Below, one piece after another: positions 1 to 7,416 of a stretch of 18,120 nucleotides of DNA; within the stretch, counting starts at the first letter, position 1; the number at the start of each line of letters is the position of its first letter. A program made the translations under genes and the position numbers. Source of the DNA: UBA5177 sp002413265 (GTDB taxonomy: Bacteria; Chloroflexota; UBA5177); the NCBI GenBank assembly GCA_036752825.1, contig DAIORV010000041.1:1-18120 (forward strand), read 5' to 3'. The notes beneath the pieces are model-generated. The model had not been told where the DNA came from. It worked only from the letters and a program-made list of their open reading frames with translations, and ran no database searches.

Positions 1-241
1 GCGCCGGGATCACGCGGACAGGCGTGGAGAGAGGAAATCGTGGGACTCCACGTCGCTGGCTGCGGAACAAGAGGATGTCCCAGGCCTGACCGGAGTCCGT
101 CCGCCCGCCTCCCGTTATCGCTACTGGTGGGCACCCTGCCAGACCTGCGTTTCGAATTCGTAGGGGCGAGTCACAGACGGTTACCGTCCTGCGGCCGCCC
201 GCGTCGGCACTCAAGCGATGCCCCCGTCGCCGGCGTCTGCG
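1..241. other. Non-coding left edge, no gene supported
   Basis: Nothing here reads as a convincing gene. One plus-strand frame is open from the edge to about 282, but it has no ribosome binding site, an Arg/Pro/Ser-rich composition and an antisense overlap with the Rieske gene. A possible hairpin (CGTGGAG at 23-29 pairing with CTCCACG at 46-52, loop of 16) and a short dyad ACGGTTACCGT near 177-187 are visible. Neither is followed by a T run, so neither is called a terminator. Confidence 0.4.
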
Positions 242-1117
242 TCACTCGGCTGCCAGCCGCACCTCGACCATTCCCTCGTTGATTCTGGTCTCGTAGTGAG
301 GCTCGGGCATGGTGGCCGGACCTCGAATGACCGAGCCGTCCGAGAGATCGTAGGTAGATCCATGACACGGGCACACGATGCTCTCGCCATCGACCTTCCC
401 GCCGGCGAGTGAGCATCCCGCGTGGACGCAGGTATCGTCCAGTGCGAAGACTTTGTTGCCCTGCCGCACCAGAACCACCGCGACACCCTTCGCATCGGCC
501 TTGACCGGAGCGTTCTCCTGAAGCTCTTCCCGAGATATTACCGGTACGAACTCGCCGGGCCCCTGAATGAACGCAGTGTGATTGACCCCGTAGCCCAAAT
601 CGAACACTTCGTCGCCCCCGAGATAGGCGCCGGCGGACACTAGAGCAAGACCCGTGTGACCGAGCAGGACGCCGAGACCCCGGGCTCCGGTGAGCCGGGC
701 AAGAAGCGAAAGTGAGTAGGTGCTCACGGCCGCGACCATAGTCAGTCCGTGCGCCAGGCCCACGGTCCTCTCGTCACCGTAGGTGTCGCTCCAGTCGGTC
801 CAGCCGGTGGCGGCGGCACCGAAGGCCGCCAGCAGTCCCGTAGCCAGTGTGATATCGGCCGCCTTCTCCAACCCTTCGTCTCCGGTTGCGCCCGCAAGCG
901 TATCCATGAGTGCGGTGCAGACCCAGGCGCCGACCGGAACGTCGGTCAGCACGGGGTGCAGAGGATGGCCGAGCCAGGTGCCGTTGAGAAGATCTTTGAC
1001 GTCTTTCCCGCTCTCCCCGGCATCGGAAAAGAGCGAAGAGACGAATTTCTGGAGAGGATCTCCCAGAGAGTCCAACCAGGTCTGCTGCTTGATCAGGCGC
1101 TTGACGGGTCGATACAT
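242..1117 (-). CDS. DUF2231 membrane domain fused to Rieske [2Fe-2S] domain protein
   Basis: A 291-residue protein that probably acts in membrane electron transfer; its partner is unknown. Residues about 48-170 match the DUF2231 pattern, with the GHPLHP motif at 50-55 followed by several hydrophobic membrane segments. Residues about 190-288 are a Rieske domain. CVHAGC (230-235) and CPCHGS (249-254) supply the expected cluster ligands C230, H232, C249 and H252, and C235 and C251 can form the disulfide seen in bc-type Rieske proteins. The start at 1117 is chosen because GGAGGAGG lies about 7 nt upstream. The frame extends to 1213, but the extra 32 residues are unlike a membrane-protein start. 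The protein stands apart from the bc operon, so it is not the qcrA subunit. The domain calls are strong; the cellular role is inferred. Confidence 0.87.
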   Translation of the reverse strand: MYRPVKRLIKQQTWLDSLGDPLQKFVSSLFSDAGESGKDVKDLLNGTWLGHPLHPVLTDVPVGAWVCTALMDTLAGATGDEGLEKAADITLATGLLAAFGAAATGWTDWSDTYGDERTVGLAHGLTMVAAVSTYSLSLLARLTGARGLGVLLGHTGLALVSAGAYLGGDEVFDLGYGVNHTAFIQGPGEFVPVISREELQENAPVKADAKGVAVVLVRQGNKVFALDDTCVHAGCSLAGGKVDGESIVCPCHGSTYDLSDGSVIRGPATMPEPHYETRINEGMVEVRLAAE

Positions 1118-1295
1118 GAGCTGCCTCCTCCAGAAATGGTCGATCCCTTTCCCATTATTGCCGGACTGTGTTACATATACCGGAGCGGGCACGTTGTAGT
1201 CCCCGGTGTCCATCGGACGGAATTCTCATGGGGCACTAATCTTGCCCAGGTATACATAGAGACGCCGGGGACAAATCTGGCTAAAGGTGAAATCG

Positions 1296-1457
1296 ATGTA
1301 CATGCTGAAAATTCGAGGCCCGCGCAACGCGACGCTGGCCTATCACAAATGTGAATCATATGCGGAGGTGCGTGAGCTCAGCGCGGTGTACGCGGCGCTC
1401 GGCTATGCTCCCGAGAACCTCATCGTCGAAGAGCTGACCGAAGAGCAGGCCGCTTAG
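1296..1457 (+). CDS. Small hypothetical protein, 53 residues
   Basis: I do not recognise this short gene. It starts with ATG at 1296, preceded by AAAGGTGA at 1283-1290 with a 5-nt gap, which is a good ribosome binding site. It ends with TAG at 1455-1457. The product begins MYMLKIRG and ends EELTEEQAA. It is soluble-looking and acidic at the C-terminus, has one Cys (residue 19), and its predicted strand/helix alternation suits a tiny folded domain. It is divergent from the DUF2231-Rieske gene and tail-to-tail, 17 nt apart, with the 3D-domain gene. Codon use (mostly G/C third positions) looks coding. No signal peptide or membrane segment is seen. Confidence 0.6.
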   Translation: MYMLKIRGPRNATLAYHKCESYAEVRELSAVYAALGYAPENLIVEELTEEQAA

Positions 1458-1474
1458 CGACCCGTCGGCCAGGC

Positions 1475-2017
1475 TCAGCCGAGAACGGCGACCTTGTAGT
1501 AGCCGGTCGGCGTGCTATAGCAAACCGGGCTCCAGACGTCGAACTGGTTCCAGGCGGAGCCAAAGCCCATGTGATCCTCGACTACGCCGGTAATGCCGAT
1601 CACCGGCATGTAGACTCGCGTGCCGAAAGAATAGTAGTTGTTCGCCAGCATTCCGTAAAAGACGGAATGTCCGCTGGAGGACAGCCAGCCGGCGGAGCCG
1701 GGGCAGTACGAGGTGAGGAAGGCGGTGATCCACTGTCCATTCACCGAGACAGCGGTCGTGGTCGAGGGCCGCGACTTGTGCTTGGCCTTGTGCTTCGCTT
1801 TGGGTACCGGAGTCGAGACGCGATGAAGGATCGTCACCGTCGGTATGGCCACCGAAGTCGAGGATGGAATTTCCACGGTCGGAACCGGCTGAGCGCTCGC
1901 GGTCACGACAGCCTGCGTACTGGCAGCAGACACATGCTGTGCACTCGGCGCCGCCTGAGCCTGCGCAACTTGGGCACTTGCCACTACCGCTAGCAGCAAG
2001 TACCCCCACCTACCCAA
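1475..2017 (-). CDS. Secreted 3D-domain protein, probable cell-wall-active enzyme
   Basis: A 180-residue exported protein. An N-terminal signal peptide (hydrophobic LLLAVVA core, likely cleavage after AQA at about residue 22) is followed by an Ala/Ser/Thr/Val-rich spacer. A basic KAKHKAKHKSR stretch lies at 73-83, and a C-terminal domain spans about 93-180. That domain resembles the 3D (triple-Asp) double-psi beta-barrel domain of lytic-transglycosylase-like and YocH-type proteins: FGTRVYMP (131-138), then EDHMG with D148, then NQFDVW with D160. C105 and C166 could pair as a disulfide. The start is TTG at 2017, with GGAG about 5 nt before it; no in-frame ATG gives a signal peptide. The upstream region has a strong hairpin. 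Peptidoglycan as the substrate is inferred from the family. Confidence 0.72.
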   Translation of the reverse strand: MGRWGYLLLAVVASAQVAQAQAAPSAQHVSAASTQAVVTASAQPVPTVEIPSSTSVAIPTVTILHRVSTPVPKAKHKAKHKSRPSTTTAVSVNGQWITAFLTSYCPGSAGWLSSSGHSVFYGMLANNYYSFGTRVYMPVIGITGVVEDHMGFGSAWNQFDVWSPVCYSTPTGYYKVAVLG

Positions 2018-2247
2018 AGTTCTCCAGCATGGAAGACTCCTCCACCGTTATCCCGTGAGCCACCCGGCTCACCCCGGCAGCGTCCCCTCCATGCGTCGAA
2101 TGCTTTTTTCGAGGCACAGGTACCAGACTAGCGTTTTAGTCCCGAATTAGCAAAATCGTGCGATTCGATCGTCCCCGTCTTGCATCGCGTCGCAGGGTGG
2201 CATGATGGAACTGTTCGAAGCCCCAATCTTCGGGAAATGGATCGAAT
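2018..2247. promoter_or_regulatory. Divergent control region between 3D-domain gene and ctaG operon
   Basis: This intergenic stretch must hold the start signals of both the minus-strand 3D-domain gene and the plus-strand respiratory operon. Two inverted repeats are visible: GTGAGCC (2055-2061) with GGCTCAC (2066-2072), and GACTA (2126-2130) with TAGTC (2137-2141). A T-rich patch lies at 2104-2109. No promoter close to consensus could be assigned confidently in either direction. Confidence 0.4.
2055..2072 (-). promoter_or_regulatory. Hairpin in the leader of the 3D-domain gene
   Basis: A perfect 7-bp stem, GTGAGCC pairing with GGCTCAC around a 4-nt loop, lies about 40 nt upstream of the TTG start of the minus-strand 3D-domain gene. 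It is followed on that strand by a purine-rich GGTGGAGGAG segment. It has no T run, so it is not a terminator. It could be part of a structured leader. Genes for 3D-domain and other wall enzymes are often under riboswitches in monoderms, but the conserved cores of the c-di-AMP and c-di-GMP classes were not recognised here. Confidence 0.3.
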
Positions 2248-3102
2248 GTGGTTGCGCCATCCACCTCTTCGCTGCTGACACAGTGGAGCTGGCAACCAAG
2301 CATATTGATCGGCATGGCGGCGCTTACCGCCGCGTACGCCTATGCCGTCGGCCCCCTTCGAGAGCGTCACCGGCTCGGACCGCCGCCAACTCGCGGACAA
2401 GTGACCGCCTTCGTGCTGGCCCAGCTCACCCTGGTGTTGGCACTGCTTTCGCCCATGGACGAGATCAGCGACACCTACCTGTTCAGCATCCACATGGTCC
2501 AGCACCTGTTGCTGGCCACTCTGTGGCCACCGCTGATGCTGCTGGCGATGCCCGCCTGGCTGGCGCGCTGCATCGTGCGGACCCCGGTGGTTTCCGGAAT
2601 CGTGCGTTTCTTTGTGCACCCCTTTGTAGCCTTGGTCGCCTTTAACGTTGACATCTACCTGTGGCACATTCCCGCGCTGTACGATCTGACGCTCTCGAAC
2701 GAGCCGGTCCATATCCTTGAACATCTGACCTTCATGGTTTTCGGGCTTTTCGTCTGGTGGCCAGTGCTCGCGCCCAATCAGGAAGACCGTCTGTCGTTTC
2801 CCCTGCAGACCCTCTATCTGTTTCTCAACGCGATGTTTATGATGGGACTGGGCATACTCTTCACGTTCGCGCCAAGCCCGTTCTACTCCGCGTACACGAC
2901 AGTGCCTCGGCTCTGGGGCATCTCCGCGTCTACGGACCAACAAATTGGCGGTCTGATCATGTGGTACCCGGGCAACATTCCGTACGCAGTCCTCATGGTG
3001 GTCCGCTTTTACCAGTGGTTCGATAGCGAAGACCCGGGCCGTATGGAACACGAGGCTCAATCTCATACAATCGACAGTCCGTCTACCGAGACGAGCCTGT
3101 GA
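2248..3102 (+). CDS. ctaG: Cytochrome c oxidase assembly protein CtaG (caa3 family)
   Basis: A 284-residue polytopic membrane protein of the CtaG/caa3_CtaG family, which is needed for copper-centre assembly in caa3-type oxidases. About seven hydrophobic segments are visible. Family-typical elements include QWSWQPSIL (12-20), the His-rich SIHMVQHLLL (80-89; H82 and H86), LWHIPALYD (138-146), HILEHLTFM (155-163) and DQQIGGLIMWYPG (230-242). His and Met residues facing the membrane are plausible copper ligands. The start is GTG at 2248, the only start codon in this frame between the upstream stop (2203-2205) and the conserved region; its ribosome binding site is weak. It is the first gene of the operon and its end overlaps or nearly touches coxB, consistent with building the oxidase encoded downstream. 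Confidence 0.9.
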   Translation: MVAPSTSSLLTQWSWQPSILIGMAALTAAYAYAVGPLRERHRLGPPPTRGQVTAFVLAQLTLVLALLSPMDEISDTYLFSIHMVQHLLLATLWPPLMLLAMPAWLARCIVRTPVVSGIVRFFVHPFVALVAFNVDIYLWHIPALYDLTLSNEPVHILEHLTFMVFGLFVWWPVLAPNQEDRLSFPLQTLYLFLNAMFMMGLGILFTFAPSPFYSAYTTVPRLWGISASTDQQIGGLIMWYPGNIPYAVLMVVRFYQWFDSEDPGRMEHEAQSHTIDSPSTETSL

Positions 3103-3119
3103 CGCGACGGGAGGAAGCC

Positions 3120-4262
3120 GTGGCAGAGGCGCAACCGAGGCTGAGCAACGGGGAGCGTACCGCGCGAAGGACTCGTGCAGGCACGCGCCGGGCGCATCGA
3201 GCCGTCTCGATCCGCCGCCTCGGGTGGCTTCTCAGCGGAGTCGCTCTGGCTCTGATTCCAGCCGCGGCACTGGCAAATCCGGCACGTCCGGTGTGGAAGC
3301 CGGGGCCCCCGTGGGCGCCACTCGCTCCCGCCTCGGGCGAGATGAGCGAGATCTCGAATCTCTTCTGGGTCATGCTGGTTCTCTCGGGACTGGTCTTCGC
3401 GGGGGTGTGCGCGGCGCTCATTTATTCGGCGGTCAAATACACAGGCAAGGATTCGGACCCTGACCCGCCACAGGTGTTCGGCAACAGGTCGGTGGAGATC
3501 CTCTGGACGATCATTCCCACGGTGATCCTGCTAGGCGCTTTTGGCGCCACGGTCAAGGCGATCCACGACATCAACAATCCGAACTCATCGGGTACGGTGC
3601 TTCAGATCAGAGCCATCGGGCACCAATGGTGGTGGGAGTTCCAGTACCCCGGCTTGAAGATCGAGACGGCGAACGAGGTGCACATCCCCACCCACACCAA
3701 GGTCCATTTTCACGTGGAATCGATCGACGTCATCCACAGCTTCTGGATCCCGGAGATCACCCGCCAGATCGACGCCAATCCCGCTCAGGACAATGCGGTC
3801 TATGCGACGCTCAGCGATCCCGGAGTCTATGGCGGCGCCTGCTACGAGTATTGCGGGGTCGCTCATGCCTGGATGAAGTTTCGGGCAGTGGTGCAAACGC
3901 CGGCTCAATTCGCCGCCTGGGCCAAGCACGAGCAGCAGATACCGTCGACCGCCCCGGCATCGACCAGCAGCGCCTCGGCGACGGATATCGCGGCAGGGAG
4001 GCAGGTGTTCCTCAACAACACCTGTGTCGAGTGTCACACCATTCAGGGAACGACGGCGGGCGGAACAGTTGGTCCCAACCTGACCCACGTCGCCAGCCGC
4101 TGGGCGATCGCCGGAGGCGCCGCTCCCGTCACGAGGTACGACCTTATGCACTGGATCGAAAACCCGCAAACCTACAAACAGGGCGTGGTCATGCCCCCGT
4201 ATCCCTTCCTTTCGCACAAGCAGGTCGGTCAGCTTGCCGACTACCTCTTGAGTCTCAAATAA
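3120..4262 (+). CDS. coxB: Cytochrome c oxidase subunit II with C-terminal cytochrome c domain
   Basis: A 380-residue caa3-type subunit II. It has a basic N-terminus with an export signal (about 34-53) and two membrane helices (about 80-105 and 126-146). The periplasm-facing cupredoxin domain has all CuA ligands: H206, C241, E243, C245, H249 and M252; the aromatic HQWWWEF patch is at 168-174. A fused monohaem cytochrome c domain follows, with CVECH at 302-306 and probable axial M358 in VVMPPYP. It accepts electrons from the bc complex and passes them to subunit I. Two in-frame GTG starts compete: 3099, giving a 4-nt GTGA overlap with ctaG and 387 residues, and 3120, preceded by GGGAGG at 3109-3114 with a 5-nt gap. 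The second is preferred for its ribosome binding site. Confidence 0.93.
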   Translation: MAEAQPRLSNGERTARRTRAGTRRAHRAVSIRRLGWLLSGVALALIPAAALANPARPVWKPGPPWAPLAPASGEMSEISNLFWVMLVLSGLVFAGVCAALIYSAVKYTGKDSDPDPPQVFGNRSVEILWTIIPTVILLGAFGATVKAIHDINNPNSSGTVLQIRAIGHQWWWEFQYPGLKIETANEVHIPTHTKVHFHVESIDVIHSFWIPEITRQIDANPAQDNAVYATLSDPGVYGGACYEYCGVAHAWMKFRAVVQTPAQFAAWAKHEQQIPSTAPASTSSASATDIAAGRQVFLNNTCVECHTIQGTTAGGTVGPNLTHVASRWAIAGGAAPVTRYDLMHWIENPQTYKQGVVMPPYPFLSHKQVGQLADYLLSLK

Positions 4263-4276
4263 TCTGAGGAAGACGT

Positions 4277-6616
4277 ATGGCAACCACGACGCTGGATGAA
4301 GTCCGAGTACCGGTTATCGAGACACCGCCGACGTATTCCGGCGTCCTCGATTGGATAAAGACGACCGATCACAAACGGATCGGCATCCTCTATATATGCA
4401 CGTCGGCGTTTTTCTTCCTGGTCGGCGGTATCGAAGCCCTCGTCATGCGCTTGCAGCTCGCCACTCCACAGGCTCACGTGGTGTCACCGGACATCTACAA
4501 CCAGCTGTTCACCATGCACGGCGTCACGATGATTTTCTTGGTTGTCATGCCCGTGCTCGTCGGTTTCGCGAACTTCTTCCTGCCCTTGCAGATCGGGGCG
4601 CGGGACATCGCCTTCCCTCGCTTGAACGCCATGAGCTACTGGCTGTTCCTCTTCGGCGGCATCATGCTCTATTTCAGCGTGCTGCAGGGAGCCATGCCGG
4701 CGGTCGGGTGGTTCTCCTACGCCAACTACTGGGAGAAGCCGTTCTCGATGGACAACGGCCCCGTTTTCTGGGCGGCGAGCCTGACGGTGCTGGGAGCCGG
4801 TTCCATCGCCACCGCACTGAACCTGATCGTGACCGTGGCGGCTTTGCGGTGTCCCGGAATGACGCTCAACCGACTGCCGCTCTTCTGCTGGATGGTCATC
4901 GTCCAGTCGTTCCTGATCATCTGGGCGCTGCCGTTCCTGACAGCCGACGCGATCCTGATGCTGTTCGACCGCTTTGTCGGTACCCATTTCTTCGTTCCGT
5001 CCCAGGGCGGTGACGTGGTCATGTGGCAGCACATCTTCTGGGGGTTCGGCCACCCCGAGGTGTACATCATGATCATGCCGGCCTTCGGCATGGCCTCGGA
5101 GATCATACCCGTCTTCTCGCGCAAGCCGATCTTCGGCTATACCTTCGTGGCGTTTTCCGGGCTGGCCATCGGCTTCATTTCATTCCTGGTGTGGGCCCAC
5201 CATATGTTCACGGTCGGGCTGACCAGCAGCGAGCAAGCGTTCTTTGCCGCCACGAGTATGATCATCGCCGTGCCCACCGGGGTGAAGATCTTCAACTGGC
5301 TGGGCACGATGTACGGCGGATCCATTCGCTGGCACACGGCCATGCTGTTCATGGCGGCATTCATTCTCCAGTTCACCATCGGCGGCATCAGCGGGATCAT
5401 GTTCTCAGTCGTTCCGCTCGACTACGCCACCACCGACACCTATTTCGTCGTCGCACACTTCCATTACGTGCTCTTCGGCGGCACCATGTTCCTGGTGCTG
5501 GGCGGGGTCTACTACTGGTTCCCCAAGATGACCGGCCGAATGCTGAGCGAGAGGCTCGGCAAGTGGAACTTCTGGACGATGGTTATCGGGTTCAATTTGA
5601 CCTTCTTCCCCCAGCACTTCCTTGTCGCCATGCCGCGCCGCGTCTACACGTGGACGAACCCGGAGTGGGCCATACCCAACATGCTGTCGTCGATCGGGGC
5701 GTTCATCATTGCCGGATCGACCGCGATTTTGATCTACAACATCTTCGTCAGCCTGAAAAGCGGGCGGATAGCAGGGCCCAATCCCTGGAATGCCTGGACG
5801 CTCGAGTGGATGACACCTTCGCCGCCGCCGGCGTATAACTTCGCGACCATTCCTGTGGTGCGCAGCCGCCGCCCGTTGTGGGATCTGGCACATCCGGAAG
5901 CTCCCGACTGGCGGTACGAGCGGCACGAGTCGAGTGCCGGCGCGGTCATGGAGCCTTCACCGACCGCGCGATCCGAGTCCGAGGTCGCGGCGCGGCCGGA
6001 AGTCGCTCAGGCGGTAGCCGCTCTACCGGCGCGTGCGGCGGTGGCGACTCCGGTGAAGGCCACGCCGAAGCGGGGCTTCGAGCTCACGCCGGCGCGCATG
6101 CTTATGCTCTTCTTCATCAGCTCGGAGTCCATCTTCTTCATCTCGCTGATCGTGATGTACTCCGTGTATTCGTTCCATTTCACGTCCACGCAGCTGGAGA
6201 TCCCGCGCACCTACTTCTTCAGTCTTGCGCTGTTCGCGAGCTCCGGTACGATGATCACTGCCGAAAAGTATCTGAGCAGAGGGAACAAGAGAATGTTCAA
6301 CCTCTGGCTGCTGGCAACGATCACCCTGGGAGCTACCTTCCTTATAGGACAGCTCACCGAGTACGCGAAGCTCTATGCCGAAAACGTCACGATTCACGGC
6401 AAGGGAGAGTTCGGCACCACCTTCTTCACCCTTACGGGATTCCATGGTTTCCACGTGTTCGTCGGTCTACTCGCGCTGTCGACGCTGCTGTATCTCTCGC
6501 GAGACTGGAGACCTGGGCACGAGACTCCGGTGAAGGCGATCGGCTACTACTGGCACTTCGTCGACGGCGTCTGGGTGTTGATCTTTTCACTCGTCTACCT
6601 GCGCACCCTGTTCTAA
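4277..6616 (+). CDS. coxA: Cytochrome c oxidase subunit I/III fusion
   Basis: A 779-residue catalytic subunit joining subunit I (about 1-550) to subunit III (about 600-779). It reduces O2 to water and pumps protons. Subunit I has H81 and H396 (low-spin haem a), H394 (haem a3), CuB ligands H259, H308 and H309, and Y263 positioned for the His-Tyr crosslink. D110, E261 in GHPEVY and K337 mark the D and K channels of an A1-type haem-copper oxidase. An Ala/Pro/Glu-rich soluble linker lies at about 550-600. Subunit III has five membrane segments, with GFHGFHVFVG (721-730) and YYWHFVDGVW (757-766). It therefore lacks the first two helices of the seven-helix form, as in other I/III fusions. GAGGAA lies shortly before the ATG. 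The gene starts 14 nt after coxB. Confidence 0.96.
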   Translation: MATTTLDEVRVPVIETPPTYSGVLDWIKTTDHKRIGILYICTSAFFFLVGGIEALVMRLQLATPQAHVVSPDIYNQLFTMHGVTMIFLVVMPVLVGFANFFLPLQIGARDIAFPRLNAMSYWLFLFGGIMLYFSVLQGAMPAVGWFSYANYWEKPFSMDNGPVFWAASLTVLGAGSIATALNLIVTVAALRCPGMTLNRLPLFCWMVIVQSFLIIWALPFLTADAILMLFDRFVGTHFFVPSQGGDVVMWQHIFWGFGHPEVYIMIMPAFGMASEIIPVFSRKPIFGYTFVAFSGLAIGFISFLVWAHHMFTVGLTSSEQAFFAATSMIIAVPTGVKIFNWLGTMYGGSIRWHTAMLFMAAFILQFTIGGISGIMFSVVPLDYATTDTYFVVAHFHYVLFGGTMFLVLGGVYYWFPKMTGRMLSERLGKWNFWTMVIGFNLTFFPQHFLVAMPRRVYTWTNPEWAIPNMLSSIGAFIIAGSTAILIYNIFVSLKSGRIAGPNPWNAWTLEWMTPSPPPAYNFATIPVVRSRRPLWDLAHPEAPDWRYERHESSAGAVMEPSPTARSESEVAARPEVAQAVAALPARAAVATPVKATPKRGFELTPARMLMLFFISSESIFFISLIVMYSVYSFHFTSTQLEIPRTYFFSLALFASSGTMITAEKYLSRGNKRMFNLWLLATITLGATFLIGQLTEYAKLYAENVTIHGKGEFGTTFFTLTGFHGFHVFVGLLALSTLLYLSRDWRPGHETPVKAIGYYWHFVDGVWVLIFSLVYLRTLF

Positions 6617-6645
6617 ATGGGAGTGCCTGAGGAGGATCGAACGTA

Positions 6646-6918
6646 ATGCAGCCGGAGCAGACCCAGCTGGACACAGAACAGACCCCGGAAGACCACTTCG
6701 CCGCCACGCCGCCAGAGATGCCAGCGAGCGAGACGGAGGAGCACGTGGAGCATATCCATCTGCCTCCGCCTACCATCTGGCCGATCACCATGGCCGGGGG
6801 GATCAGCCTTGGCTTCCTGGGACTGGTGACCAACGAGTTCATGTCCGTTCTTGGGGTTCTCCTGGCCGCCTACGGTCTGGTGAATTGGGTGCAGGAGCTG
6901 CGGCATGAACCTCGCTAG
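6646..6918 (+). CDS. Small two-helix oxidase subunit (cytochrome c oxidase subunit IV-like)
   Basis: A 90-residue membrane protein. An acidic soluble N-terminus (1-36, rich in Glu, Gln, Thr and Pro) leads into HIHLPPPTIWP (36-46) and two hydrophobic segments (about 44-62 and 64-82), ending in a basic tail. The His-Leu-Pro-x-Pro-x-x-Trp-Pro entry to the first helix is typical of small subunit-IV-like proteins encoded next to coxA/coxC in actinobacterial and chloroflexal oxidase operons. The role is likely structural. GAGGAGG lies about 10 nt before the ATG. It begins 29 nt after the I/III fusion and overlaps qcrA by 14 nt. Assignment rests on length, topology, motif and position. Confidence 0.75.
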   Translation: MQPEQTQLDTEQTPEDHFAATPPEMPASETEEHVEHIHLPPPTIWPITMAGGISLGFLGLVTNEFMSVLGVLLAAYGLVNWVQELRHEPR

Positions 6919-7408
6919 GAAGCTCATGACCCGGGAGGGGTTCATGACCCTCTTCATCCTGAGCGTCGGAGGCCTGGGGGGCCTGATCCTCGGCATTCCG
7001 ATCATCGGCTTCGTCCTCAGCCCGTTGATCAAGCCTCCGCCCTCGGTCTGGCGTGACGTCGGCGCCGTCGACAACTTCAAGATCGGCAAGACGGTCGCGG
7101 TGGTGTACGACTACGATCAGGGCCCGGTTCAAGCCTGGTCCGGCTCGACTCAAAAAACGAAGGCCTGGCTGCGGCGCAACGGCCCGAGCTCATTCACCGC
7201 CTTCGCGGCCTACTGCACGCATCTGGGCTGTCCTGTTCTCTGGCTTCAGGACCCTAAGATCTTCCTCTGTCCCTGCCATGGCAGCGTCTTCTACGGAGAC
7301 GGTTCCGTAGCCGGCGGGCCGGCGCCGAGAGGTCTTTTCACCTATCCCCTGCGCATTCGAAACGGCCGAGTCGAAATCCAGGCTGTGAAGCAGCCGGTGG
7401 TCACCTAG
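6905..7408 (+). CDS. qcrA: Rieske iron-sulfur subunit of menaquinol-cytochrome c reductase
   Basis: A 167-residue Rieske protein. One N-terminal membrane anchor (about 13-42) precedes a soluble [2Fe-2S] domain. Box I, CTHLGC (104-109), and box II, CPCHGS (122-127), give ligands C104, H106, C122 and H125; C109 and C124 make the expected disulfide. GGPAPRGL (137-144) is the conserved Pro loop over the cluster. It takes an electron from menaquinol at the Qo site of cytochrome b and delivers it to the c haem. An AGGAG site lies about 8 nt before the ATG, inside the preceding gene, so translation is probably coupled. qcrB follows after 8 nt. Confidence 0.94.
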   Translation: MNLARKLMTREGFMTLFILSVGGLGGLILGIPIIGFVLSPLIKPPPSVWRDVGAVDNFKIGKTVAVVYDYDQGPVQAWSGSTQKTKAWLRRNGPSSFTAFAAYCTHLGCPVLWLQDPKIFLCPCHGSVFYGDGSVAGGPAPRGLFTYPLRIRNGRVEIQAVKQPVVT

Positions 7409-7416
7409 GAACAGCC

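Noticed and set aside
1..282. Plus-strand frame open from the window edge
   Set aside because: No ribosome binding site, skewed Arg/Pro/Ser composition and antisense overlap with the clear Rieske gene.
2128..3066. Minus-strand open frame of over 300 codons opposite ctaG
   Set aside because: Gln/His/Arg-rich product typical of an antisense shadow; the plus strand encodes an unmistakable CtaG.
3585..4283. Minus-strand open frame opposite coxB
   Set aside because: Shadow of the conserved CuA and cytochrome c coding sequence, with no ribosome binding site or recognisable domain.
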